Positions 1 to 8,786 of a DNA stretch of 64,000 nt are shown here, one piece after another; the stretch's first letter is position 1; every line of letters begins with the position of its first letter. This stretch comes from Flavobacteriaceae bacterium PS02334 (GTDB taxonomy: Bacteria; Bacteroidota; Bacteroidia; Flavobacteriales; Flavobacteriaceae). The stretch is taken from positions 165,762 through 229,761 of the forward strand of contig JASCOH010000004.1 in the NCBI GenBank assembly GCA_029959295.1. The letters run 5' to 3'. A model generated the notes under the pieces. It searched no databases, was not told the DNA's origin, and saw only the letters and a program-made list of their open reading frames with translations. A program made the position numbers and the translations under genes.

Positions 1-373
1 TAACATTATAGTGAATATTGTCAGGCTGGTAAATAAAAACCTGGACGGTATTCGGCGCTTTTTTAGATTTTAAGATCGTATAAGGTTTCCCGGCGCGGAT
101 GTCTCTGAAATTAAAAGAATCTTTAGCTTTCTCCGTAATTTCATGGACTTTATATTTTCCTAAATCGTGTTTATCCATCAAAGTTCCGAATGTATCGCCA
201 CTTTGAACAGTGTCGTTTACAACCAAAAAGTCATTTAAGGTAAACCCAAATTCAACAACAATCGGCTCTTTTACAGGAACTTCTTTTTTATTTTCTATTG
301 CCTCTTTTTCCTCGTTTTCTTTGCAGGAAATGGCCGTTATCAGTAATAATATGGTTAAAACAGCGTATTTCAA
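1..373 (-). CDS. Lipoprotein, N-terminal part of a probable M23-type cell-wall peptidase (truncated by window edge)
   Basis: Only the first 124 or so codons are in the window and the gene runs off base 1. The frame opens at a TTG at bases 373-371, 20 bases after the tryptophan dioxygenase stop, and begins with a hydrophobic stretch ending in a lipobox (ITAISC). This predicts an exported lipoprotein anchored at Cys17. After an acidic/lysine-rich linker comes a segment with VQSGDTFGTLMDKHDL, which resembles the LysM/OapA-like region that precedes M23 endopeptidase domains. The catalytic domain itself would lie outside the window, so the peptidase assignment is inference from this segment and from memory of the gene order in flavobacteria. 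The start is uncertain because no ATG is present in frame nearby. Confidence 0.55.
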   Translation of the reverse strand, partial: MKYAVLTILLLITAISCKENEEKEAIENKKEVPVKEPIVVEFGFTLNDFLVVNDTVQSGDTFGTLMDKHDLGKYKVHEITEKAKDSFNFRDIRAGKPYTILKSKKAPNTVQVFIYQPDNIHYNV

Positions 374-393
374 ATCGTATTCTTTAATGCTAA

Positions 394-1335
394 TTAGACG
401 TTTTTCTCTTCTCCCCAAGAGGCCAGTTCTTCTGCAGACCACAATTCTGGAAAAAATATCCTTCTTTGGTATTTAGGATGCATATATTTTTTCCAGTCGC
501 TTCCTCCAGTGGCTTCTCCGTCACCTTTTCCGCTTCCGTCAATATATTTTTTTGCAGTATTTAAATGTTGCATTACCCAAGTGATATTTACCGTGTGATC
601 ATAATGGCGCATGGCTTTTACCAAATCAGCATCTTTTTGATCTTCTTCAGGCAATTCTTTGAATTTTTGCCAGACGTTTATGGTATTATACTCTTCCATA
701 TAACTCAAAAACTGCGGTTTATATTTTCTTTCGAATTCTTTTAACAGATATGATTTTTCTCCAGTGTGGTAATCTTTGCCGGCGGCTTGCCAATAAAGGT
801 GCTCCAAAGCATGCTCATAAGGCGTATTTCTGTCAATTGTTTTACGAAATCTGTAGTCAATCAAATTGATCAAATCGGTAGAACAAAATTCAATCAGGCG
901 ATATTGCGCACTTTGAAATCCGCTTGCTGGCGTCAAAGTATTTCTGAATTTCATGTATTGCTCAATGTCCATTCCGTCGCCCATAATGCTGAAAGAAGTC
1001 GTCAACATGTCGAAATAACGGCTGATTCGCATCAATTTTTCAGTAAAATAAGCGGTTTCTGGTTTTGAAGTATGGCAAAGCTGTTCCATTTCCCACAAAA
1101 TCATCTTGAACAGCAATTCATTTACCTGATGATACATTATAAAGACCATCTCATCTGGCAAAACCGTTCTCTGGATTTGCAGATTTAGCAAAGCATCCGT
1201 TTGGATATAATCCCAATAAGTTATTGGTTTTGACCAAAGCAATCCTTCGAGGTGGGTTTCTGTTTTTTGATTTATTGCCTGAAATTTATCTTCAAGCTGC
1301 GCGAGCTGATTTTGAATATTGGGGGTAATGTCCAT
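394..1335 (-). CDS. kynA: Tryptophan 2,3-dioxygenase (TDO)
   Basis: A 313-residue protein of the tryptophan 2,3-dioxygenase family, a cytoplasmic heme enzyme that opens the indole ring of tryptophan to N-formylkynurenine. Recognisable blocks are the early helix with HQVNELLFKMILWEM, the GFQSAQYR motif typical of the substrate-site region, and the C-terminal MRHYDHTVNITWVMQHL segment followed by a TGGSDW loop; family members end with a GGS loop near the active site. The ATG lies directly after the stop of the DUF3108 gene (no gap), so the two are co-transcribed and probably translationally coupled. The rest of the kynurenine pathway is not in this window, but tyrosine-degrading enzymes follow a short distance upstream. 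Confidence 0.9.
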   Translation of the reverse strand: MDITPNIQNQLAQLEDKFQAINQKTETHLEGLLWSKPITYWDYIQTDALLNLQIQRTVLPDEMVFIMYHQVNELLFKMILWEMEQLCHTSKPETAYFTEKLMRISRYFDMLTTSFSIMGDGMDIEQYMKFRNTLTPASGFQSAQYRLIEFCSTDLINLIDYRFRKTIDRNTPYEHALEHLYWQAAGKDYHTGEKSYLLKEFERKYKPQFLSYMEEYNTINVWQKFKELPEEDQKDADLVKAMRHYDHTVNITWVMQHLNTAKKYIDGSGKGDGEATGGSDWKKYMHPKYQRRIFFPELWSAEELASWGEEKNV

Positions 1336-2109
1336 TTATTTATCTACTATAATTTTAAAAGGATATTTTAATCCTTTATAACCTTCCAAATCGGCTTTTA
1401 GTGACCCAACGGCCAAACTTGCCTTAATTCGCAAAGGAATCTTATTGTCATCGTCTGAAATCCAGACAGTTAAACTTTCTTCTTCTTTAAAAACACGACC
1501 TGCCTGCACATAAGGCCTAAAGATCATTGAATTTACTTTTCCAAATTTAGTGGATAAAACCTCCCTACCCATGAATTTTAACTTAAACTTTGTCGTTTCA
1601 TCGTCAAAAAACATATCAATGGCAATTGATTCTCCAACTTTCAGCTTGTCAATATTGGGATGATTCCTCAAATAATAAAAAGCGGAAACGATATCCTGCA
1701 CATTTTCTGGTACGGAAATCGTTTTCTCTGTATTTTTTTTATAATCTTTTACCAAAACGGTATTTGAAGACTGATTAAAAAATCCTTCTTGATTTTTTTT
1801 ATAGCCGCCTTCGTCAATTTTACGAACATATTGATAGGGTTGTCCCGTCTTTTTATCAAAATAACTCTGGTAATCGTCATTGACTTTAAAGAAAAATTTG
1901 GTCATTCCGGTTGTGTATCCATTCCCCACAACGTGGAAAACTTTTTTACCGCTTTTAGTAGCTTCTTTTACTTCTAAAGTGGCGTAACCAGCGTTTACAA
2001 GTCCGTAATGAATTCTAAATTTAAACCATTCACCAACGTCAAACGCTTTTTCAGTCTGTGCCTGAAGCGTCACAGTTGCAAGTAACAATAGTATGACAAT
2101 CTTTTTCAT
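1336..2109 (-). CDS. Exported DUF3108-family protein
   Basis: A 257-residue protein with a Sec signal peptide (MKKIVILLLLATVTLQAQ, cleavage likely after about residue 18), so it is periplasmic or surface-exposed. The body (GEWFKFRIHYGLVNAGYATL, later GRVFKEEESLTVWISDDDNK and IPLRIKASLAVGSLKADL) matches the DUF3108 family, common beside TDO in Flavobacteria. Its molecular role is unknown; a beta-rich fold is likely from the alternating hydrophobic strands. It is the first gene of the DUF3108-TDO-lipoprotein operon, and a promoter, short RNA and terminator lie 55-200 bases upstream of its start. Confidence 0.8.
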   Translation of the reverse strand: MKKIVILLLLATVTLQAQTEKAFDVGEWFKFRIHYGLVNAGYATLEVKEATKSGKKVFHVVGNGYTTGMTKFFFKVNDDYQSYFDKKTGQPYQYVRKIDEGGYKKNQEGFFNQSSNTVLVKDYKKNTEKTISVPENVQDIVSAFYYLRNHPNIDKLKVGESIAIDMFFDDETTKFKLKFMGREVLSTKFGKVNSMIFRPYVQAGRVFKEEESLTVWISDDDNKIPLRIKASLAVGSLKADLEGYKGLKYPFKIIVDK

Positions 2110-2164
2110 AAATTTATTTTAGTTCTTTTACAACTGAATATACAAATTTTATTCCAAATGTACC

Positions 2165-2281
2165 AAAACAAAAAAACCCAGTCAAAAAATGACTGAGTTT
2201 TTATGCTATTAACCAACCAAAAAACTATAAATTATGAAAATTTACATAAAAATCGAAGGAAACCACTCCTTCTCTTTTTGC
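2165..2281 (-). ncRNA. Candidate small RNA or attenuated leader upstream of the DUF3108 operon
   Basis: A near-consensus Bacteroidetes promoter reads into this stretch, which contains no credible reading frame. The predicted RNA starts near base 2281, can fold a short 5' hairpin (GAAGGA and TCCTTC arms around 2263-2246), has a single-stranded A/U-rich middle, and ends in an intrinsic terminator (CAGTCA/TGACTG stem, then a run of U on the minus strand). It could be a free sRNA of roughly 115 nucleotides or a 5' leader that terminates before the DUF3108 gene. No Rfam family could be assigned from sight. Confidence 0.5.
2172..2203 (-). terminator. Intrinsic terminator of the candidate small RNA
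   Basis: The minus strand carries ACTCAGTCA, a short T-rich loop and TGACTGGGT followed by seven T residues. It lies about 65 bases before the DUF3108 start, so it would end or attenuate transcripts coming from the promoter at 2287-2316. Confidence 0.7.
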
Positions 2282-2286
2282 GGGTG

Positions 2287-2316
2287 CAAAGGTATATATT
2301 AATTACATTATTACAA
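2287..2316 (-). promoter_or_regulatory. Bacteroidetes-type promoter for the candidate small RNA
   Basis: On the minus strand the sequence reads TTG (2316-2314), 19 bases, then TACCTTTG (2294-2287), an exact fit to TAnnTTTG with a TTG -33 element. Transcription would begin a few bases below 2287. Confidence 0.7.
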
Positions 2317-2403
2317 TGAAAAAATTTACTTTAACACTAAATTAGCAAAAAATACCCTTCTGTGAGGTTGATTTTTAAATTATTCTTAGTTTTTTAATCA
2401 ATC

Positions 2404-3564
2404 TTATAACGTTCCGCGTTTTTCTTGCTCTCTTTCAATTGATTCAAAAAGCGCTTTAAAGTTGCCTGCTCCAAATCCTCTTGCGCCCATTCTTTGAATT
2501 ACTTCAAAAAATAATGTCGGACGGTCTTCAACTGGTTTTGTAAAGATTTGCAATAAATATCCTTCTTCATCGGCATCAATCATGATTCCTAATTTCTGAA
2601 GTTCATTGATATCTTCTTTAAATTTATCCATGTGATCTTTCAATCTTTCTGGAATTCCGTCATAATAAGCTTGCGGAGGCGTGCTTAAAAATTCTACGCC
2701 GCGAGATTTCATATCGGCAACAGTTGTCAAGATATCGTCAGTTGCAACCGCAATATGCTGAATTCCACTACCTTCGTAGAAATCTAAATACTCTTCAATT
2801 TGAGAGCGTTTTTTTCCTTCAGCTGGTTCATTGATTGGAAATTTAATACGGCCGTTTCCGTTTGACATTACTTTTGACATCAATGCAGAATATTCGGTAT
2901 TGATCTGCTTGTCGTCAAAAGAAAGGAAATTCACAAATCCCATCACGTCTTCATACCATTTTACCCACGTATTCATTTGGTTCCAACCCACGTTTCCAAC
3001 CATGTGATCGATATATTTCAATCCAACTGGCGCTGGCTTGTAGTCAGATTCCCAAGCTTTATAGCCTGGCAAAAATGCTCCGGTATAATTTTTACGCTCT
3101 ACAAACATGTGAACGGTTTCGCCATAAGTATAGATTCCAGCACGAACTACTTCTCCGAATTCATCTTTTTCAACAGTCGGTTGCATGAAAGGTTTTGCAC
3201 CACGTTTAACTGTTTCTTCAAAAGCAGAACGAGCATCTTCCACCCAAAGTGCGGCAATTTTCACGCCATCACCATGTTTTTTTACGTGTTCTCCAATTGG
3301 TGAATCGCTGTTTAAAGCTGTTGTCAAAACCAAACGAATTTTGTCTTGTTTCAAAACATAAGACGCTCTGTCGCGAACTCCAGTTTCCAATCCTGAATAA
3401 GCCAGTGACTGAAATCCGAAAGCTGTTTTGTAAAAATGCGCTGCTTGTTTTGCATTTCCTACGTAAAATTCTACGTAGTCTGTTCCTAAAAGAGGCAAGA
3501 AATCTTGTGCTCCTTCAAATATTTTTTCTAATCCGTATTCTACTGATTTAAATTCTTTTGACAT
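2404..3564 (-). CDS. hppD: 4-Hydroxyphenylpyruvate dioxygenase
   Basis: A 386-residue Fe(II) enzyme converting 4-hydroxyphenylpyruvate to homogentisate, the second step of tyrosine catabolism. It contains two vicinal-oxygen-chelate (glyoxalase-like) halves. The C-terminal half shows the iron ligands His187 (YIDHMVGNV), His270 (GIQHIAVATDD) and about Glu354 (LFFEVIQRMG), and the conserved tail RGFGAGNFKALFESIE. Length is normal for the family. It follows hmgA by 73 bases in the same direction; that gap holds an interrupted palindrome that could be an operator. Cytoplasmic. Confidence 0.96.
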   Translation of the reverse strand: MSKEFKSVEYGLEKIFEGAQDFLPLLGTDYVEFYVGNAKQAAHFYKTAFGFQSLAYSGLETGVRDRASYVLKQDKIRLVLTTALNSDSPIGEHVKKHGDGVKIAALWVEDARSAFEETVKRGAKPFMQPTVEKDEFGEVVRAGIYTYGETVHMFVERKNYTGAFLPGYKAWESDYKPAPVGLKYIDHMVGNVGWNQMNTWVKWYEDVMGFVNFLSFDDKQINTEYSALMSKVMSNGNGRIKFPINEPAEGKKRSQIEEYLDFYEGSGIQHIAVATDDILTTVADMKSRGVEFLSTPPQAYYDGIPERLKDHMDKFKEDINELQKLGIMIDADEEGYLLQIFTKPVEDRPTLFFEVIQRMGARGFGAGNFKALFESIEREQEKRGTL

Positions 3565-3580
3565 AATATTGTTAGTTTTT

Positions 3581-3604
3581 GAATTGAAATGTAAACTTCA
3601 ATTC
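3581..3604. promoter_or_regulatory. Interrupted palindrome upstream of hppD, possible operator
   Basis: GAATTGAA and TTCAATTC are exact 8-base inverted arms separated by 8 bases, centred about 28 bases before the hppD ATG in the hmgA-hppD gap. The spacing of arm centres (16 bases) suits a dimeric regulator. No regulator can be named. Confidence 0.35.
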
Positions 3605-3637
3605 GAATGTTTTTTGTTTCTTTAAATGTAGCTCTCG

Positions 3638-4795
3638 CTATTCCACCCACGATTTATAATACTGTCCATCATCCAATCCCATCGCTTCTTCAGTTACCAT
3701 CAAAGGACGGAAGGTATCAACCATTACCGCTAATTCTTCAGTAATTGTCTTGCCGATACTTCTTTCCATCGCGCCAGGAGCTGGCCCGTGGGGAATTCCT
3801 TTTGGATGTAAAGTGATATGACCTTGCTCGATGTTATTTCTCGACATAAAATCGCCGTCAACATAATACAAAACCTCATCGCTATCGATGTTGCTGTGAT
3901 TGTATGGCGCTGGAATTGACTTCGGATGATAATCATAAAGCCTTGGACAGAATGAACATACGACAAAAGTCGAAGTCTCAAATGTTTGGTGAACCGGAGG
4001 CGGTTGGTGCACTCTTCCTGTTATCGGCTCAAAATTATGAATTGAAAATCCGTAAGGGAAATTATATCCGTCCCAACCCACAACGTCAAAAGGATGCGTG
4101 GCATAAACCACTTCGTGCATCATTCCTTCTTTTTTTATTTTTATTGTAAAATCGCCTTTTTCGTCGAAAGTTTCCAATTCGGTAGGCAATTTAAAATCAC
4201 GCTCGCAAAACGGAGAGTGCTCTAAATGCTGGCCTGATTCGTTTTTATAACGCTTTGGAGTATAAAACGGAGCGAAAGATTCTACATAAAACAAACGGTT
4301 CTCTTCAGTATCGAAATCAATTTGGTAGATAATTCCTCTTGGAATAATTAGATAATCTCCATACTCAAAAGGAATATTTCCCATCATCGTGCGAAGCGTT
4401 CCAGTTCCTTTGTGGATGAAAATCATTTCATCGGCATCGGCATTTTTATAGAAATAATCACGTAATGATTTTTGTGGCGCTGCCAATCCGATTGTGCAAT
4501 CTTTGTTGACCAGCATTGCTTTTCGGCTGTCTAAAAAATCAGCTTCTGGTTTTAATTCAAAACCTTTTAGCAATAATGATTTTATATTTTTTCCGATGGC
4601 AATTTTCGGTTCGACTGAATAAGATGCTTTAATTTCTTTAACCTGAGTTGGCCTGTGAACGTGATAAAGCAACGAAGAATGCCCGTGGAAACCTTCAGTT
4701 CCAAAGAGCTGTTCGTAGTACAATCCGCCGTTTGGTTTTTCGAACTGCGTATGTCGTTTTTGAGGAAATTTTCCCAATTTATGATATAGTGGCAT
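3638..4795 (-). CDS. hmgA: Homogentisate 1,2-dioxygenase
   Basis: A 385-residue cupin-fold iron dioxygenase that opens homogentisate to maleylacetoacetate, directly after the HPPD step. Diagnostic segments are YHKLGKFPQKRHTQF near the N terminus, EMIFIHKGTGTL and YGDYLIIPRGIIYQI in the central cupin, and the C-terminal HQPPPVHQTF and HPKGIPHGPAPGAMERS, which supply metal-site histidines in this family. It is shorter than the human/proteobacterial enzyme (about 440 residues), as is usual for the Bacteroidetes branch. It is upstream of hppD in the same direction. Confidence 0.93.
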   Translation of the reverse strand: MPLYHKLGKFPQKRHTQFEKPNGGLYYEQLFGTEGFHGHSSLLYHVHRPTQVKEIKASYSVEPKIAIGKNIKSLLLKGFELKPEADFLDSRKAMLVNKDCTIGLAAPQKSLRDYFYKNADADEMIFIHKGTGTLRTMMGNIPFEYGDYLIIPRGIIYQIDFDTEENRLFYVESFAPFYTPKRYKNESGQHLEHSPFCERDFKLPTELETFDEKGDFTIKIKKEGMMHEVVYATHPFDVVGWDGYNFPYGFSIHNFEPITGRVHQPPPVHQTFETSTFVVCSFCPRLYDYHPKSIPAPYNHSNIDSDEVLYYVDGDFMSRNNIEQGHITLHPKGIPHGPAPGAMERSIGKTITEELAVMVDTFRPLMVTEEAMGLDDGQYYKSWVE

Positions 4796-4978
4796 TTTTG
4801 ATGATTTTAGATTTATGATTTAAGACTCATTACTATAAAATCAATTGCAATCATTCTGGGTTTCTTTTAATGAGAAACTTTAGGTGCGCTAGTAAATCTT
4901 TCCAACTTGCATTCATAGTCACAAATATCGTAAAAATTAATTTTTTTGGTGGTATTATTATGAAATATTTATTGAAAC

Positions 4979-5018
4979 GAAAAAGGCGCTAACAATTTAA
5001 TTATTAGCGCCTTTTTAT
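4979..5018 (-). terminator. Terminator after the amino-acid permease gene
   Basis: Inverted arms AAAAAGGCGCTAA and TTAGCGCCTTTTT surround an 11-base loop. The hairpin is 14 bases past the permease stop on the minus strand and is followed by T residues there. It also insulates the hmgA upstream region. Confidence 0.8.
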
Positions 5019-5031
5019 ATTTTATTAAAAA

Positions 5032-6477
5032 CTATTCCGTTTTATTCAATTTTGATTTGTTTTTACCATAAGCGAAATAAATAGATACTCCGATAGCCAT
5101 CCAAATTAAAAGTCTCCACCAGCTTTCCAAAGGAAGCGAATACATCAAATAAAAGCATACAGCGATTCCTGCAATCGGCACAAAAGGAACAAGTGGCGCT
5201 CTAAAAGACCTTACCGCATCTGGCATTTTTTTGCGCATTATCAAGATTCCAAGACAAACAAGAGAAAATGCAAATAAAGTTCCGATGCTTACCATATGCC
5301 CTAAATCTTTGATCGGCACAAAGCCTGCAAAAATGCTTACAAAAACCATAAAGAAGATATTTGTTTTCCATGGTGTTCTGAATTTGTGGTGAATGTCTCC
5401 AAAAAATCTTGGCAGAAGTCCGTCTTTACTCATCGAATAAAAAACACGGCTTTGCCCCATCAACATTACCAAAATCACTGAAGTATATCCTGCCAAAATC
5501 GCAACGATAAGTCCGGTTTGCAAAAATGTATATCCTGTTACTGCAAATGCTGTCGCCGCCGGAGATGCATCACCTTTAAATGCTGTGTAAGGAACCAAAC
5601 CAGTCATCACATAAGAGAAAAGCACATATAAAACCGTGCAAATAGCTAATGATCCTAAAATTCCAATTGGCATGCCTTTCTGCGGATTTTTTGCTTCTTG
5701 CGCAGCAGTAGAAACGGCGTCAAAACCAATGAAGGCAAAAAATACTAAGCCTGCCCCGGCTGCAATTCCAGAAACCCCTCCAAATTCAGCCACTTTTTTT
5801 CCTGTTGCAGCATCAATATGTTCAGGAACATAGTCAGGAATATAAGGAACGTGAAAATCTGGATTGATATATTGCCAGCCTAAAACTATGAAGATGATAA
5901 CGACAATTAATTTCATTACCACTAAAATATTATTTACAAATGCAGATTCTTTTGTTCCTCTAATTAATAGAAGCGACAAAAGACATACAATAAAAATTGC
6001 TGGCAAGTTGATTAAGCCACCTTCTGCCGGAGCACTTGAAAATTCAGGCGGAATGGTTATGTCAAATTGCAATAATAATTTATTTAAATAAGAACCCCAG
6101 CTAACACCAACCGTTGCGGCACCTAAAGCATATTCTAAAACTAAATCCCAGCCAATGATCCAGGCTACAAATTCTCCCATCGTGGCATAAGAATAAGTAT
6201 AAGCACTACCTGCAACTGGAATCATCGATGCAAATTCTGCGTAGCACAAGCCTGCAAAACCACAACCAACGGCTGCCAAAACAAATGATAAAGTTACGGC
6301 CGGACCAGCGTGATCTGCAGCTGCGATTCCGGTTAATGAAAATAATCCTGCTCCAATAATAGCTCCGATTCCCAATGCTACTAAAGCTCTTGAAGACAAG
6401 GTTCTTTTTAAACCTTTTTCATCTTCTGACGCTTCGTTCATTAAGATCGCTAATGATTTTCTTCTCCAAATAGACAT
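5032..6477 (-). CDS. APC-superfamily amino-acid permease (cationic amino-acid transporter type)
   Basis: A 481-residue inner-membrane protein with about twelve hydrophobic helices. The first carries the APC substrate-site motif GIGAIIGAGLFSLTG, and later segments include GFAGLCYAEFASMIPVAGS and FFAFIGFDAVSTAAQE, typical of the CAT/YfnA-like branch. It should import an amino acid with protons or exchange it; substrate cannot be read from sequence. Its position beside tyrosine and tryptophan catabolic genes suggests but does not prove an aromatic or general amino-acid substrate. The terminator at 4979-5018 makes it a separate transcription unit. Confidence 0.88.
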   Translation of the reverse strand: MSIWRRKSLAILMNEASEDEKGLKRTLSSRALVALGIGAIIGAGLFSLTGIAAADHAGPAVTLSFVLAAVGCGFAGLCYAEFASMIPVAGSAYTYSYATMGEFVAWIIGWDLVLEYALGAATVGVSWGSYLNKLLLQFDITIPPEFSSAPAEGGLINLPAIFIVCLLSLLLIRGTKESAFVNNILVVMKLIVVIIFIVLGWQYINPDFHVPYIPDYVPEHIDAATGKKVAEFGGVSGIAAGAGLVFFAFIGFDAVSTAAQEAKNPQKGMPIGILGSLAICTVLYVLFSYVMTGLVPYTAFKGDASPAATAFAVTGYTFLQTGLIVAILAGYTSVILVMLMGQSRVFYSMSKDGLLPRFFGDIHHKFRTPWKTNIFFMVFVSIFAGFVPIKDLGHMVSIGTLFAFSLVCLGILIMRKKMPDAVRSFRAPLVPFVPIAGIAVCFYLMYSLPLESWWRLLIWMAIGVSIYFAYGKNKSKLNKTE

Positions 6478-6572
6478 AAATTTGCTTCTTTAATTGTTTT
6501 ATGGCTTCAAATATAGTTTTTTTAAAGAATAATTAACAGAAAAAATTAAGGTTTAATATTTTCAGAAAGGAA

Positions 6573-8777
6573 TTAAAACCAGAATCCGATGCTGAACCAA
6601 GTGAAGTGATCTCCAGTTTCTGGCGACCAAGAATGTTTTAACTCTACAGGACCGACCACAGTTTCAAGTCCATAACCAAAGGCATATCCTGAGAAATTTG
6701 GACGTTCATACCATTGGTCTGAATCAAATATCTTGGCTCCGATATTGGCATAGTTTGCAGTAAAATTGATGTGGTTTTTACGGAAAATTTCATAATCTAA
6801 TGTTCCGGAACCTTTGATATAGCTGTTTCCGGAAAGGCTTACGAAGTCATAGCCATAAAATTGCTTGAAATTATTGATCATATTAAAACCATAACCGCCC
6901 AAGACAAAATCGAAGAATTTGATAGTCTGTTCGCCAATCGTAAATCCGGCTTCAGATTCTAATTTCACGGTAAGCTTATTGAAAAAAGTCTTGGCATAGC
7001 CCAATTCTCCTTTTATGATAGAAAATCGCTCAAAGGTATTGGTGTAATCAGAAGAATAAAGCAAAGTCTGAACATCTCCGCAAAATAAAACGCCTTCTTT
7101 TGGAAAATATTTTTTATCGTAAGAATCATATTTCAAGTAGGCAAAAGCACTTACATAATCGCTGTTTTCTAAAACAGGATTCGTATTTTGAAGCGTGCTT
7201 GTCTTGATTTTCAAATGCTTGTATTCCAAGCTTCCCCCAATCAGGAATTTCTGTGCAAAAATCGTCTGGAAATAAATCTGGTTTGAAAAATCGGTATAGT
7301 CGATATTGATCGAATTAAGTCCGAATAAATTTAATAAATCGCCGTCACTGAAATCGGTCAAGACATTTCTGTTGAAAGTATTAAATCTTGATTTTATTCC
7401 ATAACTCCAATAAAATCCGTTGTCGACATAATAATCTAAGTAATATCTGAAATTATCTCCGAGCCCGATATCCGCTGAAATCACATCATTTTTGAAGAAA
7501 AGTTTCTTCTGCGTAGCATTTAACAAAACGGCGCTTTTATACAATCCGTCATAATGAATTCCGAATTTCAGGTAAGTTTTCGTCGGATTTTCGATAAGAT
7601 TCATCTGCAAGACGTCATCTTCACCCGATTTTATGAAAGAGTAGCTAATACTGCTGAAATTTTGGGTCGCGCTCAAGGTATTTATGCCCTTGTCAAGATC
7701 TTCATAAGCGATTTTTGTTCCCGCTTTAAAGCCAAGCTTCCCGATTACATAAGACCTAGTATAATTTTCTAAAGGCGTAATTCTTATTTCGCTGATTTGA
7801 AGACTGTCTTTTCCTGGCGACAAAGTGCTCAGCGGATTTCGCTTGTATTTATCTCCAAATTTCTGCAGTTTTTCGATAACTTTTCTTGCGGCTTCTTCGC
7901 CTCTTTTGATAATTTCGCCGCCTTGGTCAAAAGAAATTACGTTAAAACCTTCAATGTCTGGCTTGATATAAATATCGGTCGCATTGATGTTTCTAGGCAT
8001 TTTTTGGATCATCTGCATATTGGTAATCTGAACCAAAATTTTAGTTGCGTCGCTCAAGCCTTTTCTATCCTTAAATCCGTCTTGAACGTCAACACCAATA
8101 ATAATATCAGCGCCAAGGTTTTTTACTTCCTGAATCGGATAATTATTCACAACGCCGCCGTCAATCAACAGTTTTCCGTCAATTTCAACAGGCATATACA
8201 GCGACGGAAATGCCGCGCTCGCAACAATCGCTTGAGGCAGAGAACCCTTGTTGAGCAAAACCTGCTGGCCTGTTTCAATGTCTGTCGCAATGCACAAAAA
8301 CGGAATCGGCAAATCATTAAAATCTTTGACATGCCTGACATTGTGCGTTAATTTGCTGATTAAATTGTAGTTGTAAAGTCCTTTTGAAAGTGCTCTCGGA
8401 ATTCCGATTCTCATTTTATTAAAAGGAAGAGAAAGTGCATAAAGTTCGTCGTTTCTCTTTTCGTAGAAATTTTTAGAAGACCTTGGAATATAATCCTGAA
8501 TCAGCGCGTCATAATCTGTAGTTTTAAAAATAGAATCGATTTGGTAAGCTTTATATCCGGAAGCATAAAGGCCGCCGATAATCGCGCCCATACTGGTTCC
8601 CCCGATATAAGAAACCTCAATTCCCTCTTCTTCTAAAACTTTTAAAACACCAATGTGTGCCAATCCTTTTGCACCGCCACCACTCAAAACTAACCCGATT
8701 TTAGGTTTTTTCTGCACTTGCGCATACGTCGCTGAAACCGAGAAAAGGATCAACAATATAAGAGCAAATTTTTTCAT
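6573..8777 (-). CDS. Patatin-like phospholipase fused to an outer-membrane beta-barrel
   Basis: A 734-residue protein with a signal peptide (ends ATYAQ, residue 20). Residues 27-230 form a patatin domain with the oxyanion loop SGGGAKGLAHIG, nucleophile motif GGTSMG (Ser62) and the catalytic Asp206 in LLIDGGVVNNY. After a POTRA-like linker (about 325-390) come repeated amphipathic strands up to the last residues WFSIGFWF, ending in Phe as outer-membrane barrels do. The layout is that of PlpD-type (type Vd) proteins, in which the barrel carries the lipase outward. Stop is 10 bases downstream of the uvrC ATG region's neighbour; it probably shares a transcript with uvrC, which lies just upstream. 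Confidence 0.9.
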   Translation of the reverse strand: MKKFALILLILFSVSATYAQVQKKPKIGLVLSGGGAKGLAHIGVLKVLEEEGIEVSYIGGTSMGAIIGGLYASGYKAYQIDSIFKTTDYDALIQDYIPRSSKNFYEKRNDELYALSLPFNKMRIGIPRALSKGLYNYNLISKLTHNVRHVKDFNDLPIPFLCIATDIETGQQVLLNKGSLPQAIVASAAFPSLYMPVEIDGKLLIDGGVVNNYPIQEVKNLGADIIIGVDVQDGFKDRKGLSDATKILVQITNMQMIQKMPRNINATDIYIKPDIEGFNVISFDQGGEIIKRGEEAARKVIEKLQKFGDKYKRNPLSTLSPGKDSLQISEIRITPLENYTRSYVIGKLGFKAGTKIAYEDLDKGINTLSATQNFSSISYSFIKSGEDDVLQMNLIENPTKTYLKFGIHYDGLYKSAVLLNATQKKLFFKNDVISADIGLGDNFRYYLDYYVDNGFYWSYGIKSRFNTFNRNVLTDFSDGDLLNLFGLNSINIDYTDFSNQIYFQTIFAQKFLIGGSLEYKHLKIKTSTLQNTNPVLENSDYVSAFAYLKYDSYDKKYFPKEGVLFCGDVQTLLYSSDYTNTFERFSIIKGELGYAKTFFNKLTVKLESEAGFTIGEQTIKFFDFVLGGYGFNMINNFKQFYGYDFVSLSGNSYIKGSGTLDYEIFRKNHINFTANYANIGAKIFDSDQWYERPNFSGYAFGYGLETVVGPVELKHSWSPETGDHFTWFSIGFWF

Positions 8778-8786
8778 AAAAATAAA

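Noticed and set aside
2220-2300. Plus-strand small peptide gene near 2234 (MKIYIKIEG...)
   Set aside because: It lies antisense to the candidate small RNA, with no plus-strand promoter; the minus-strand promoter and terminator explain the region better.
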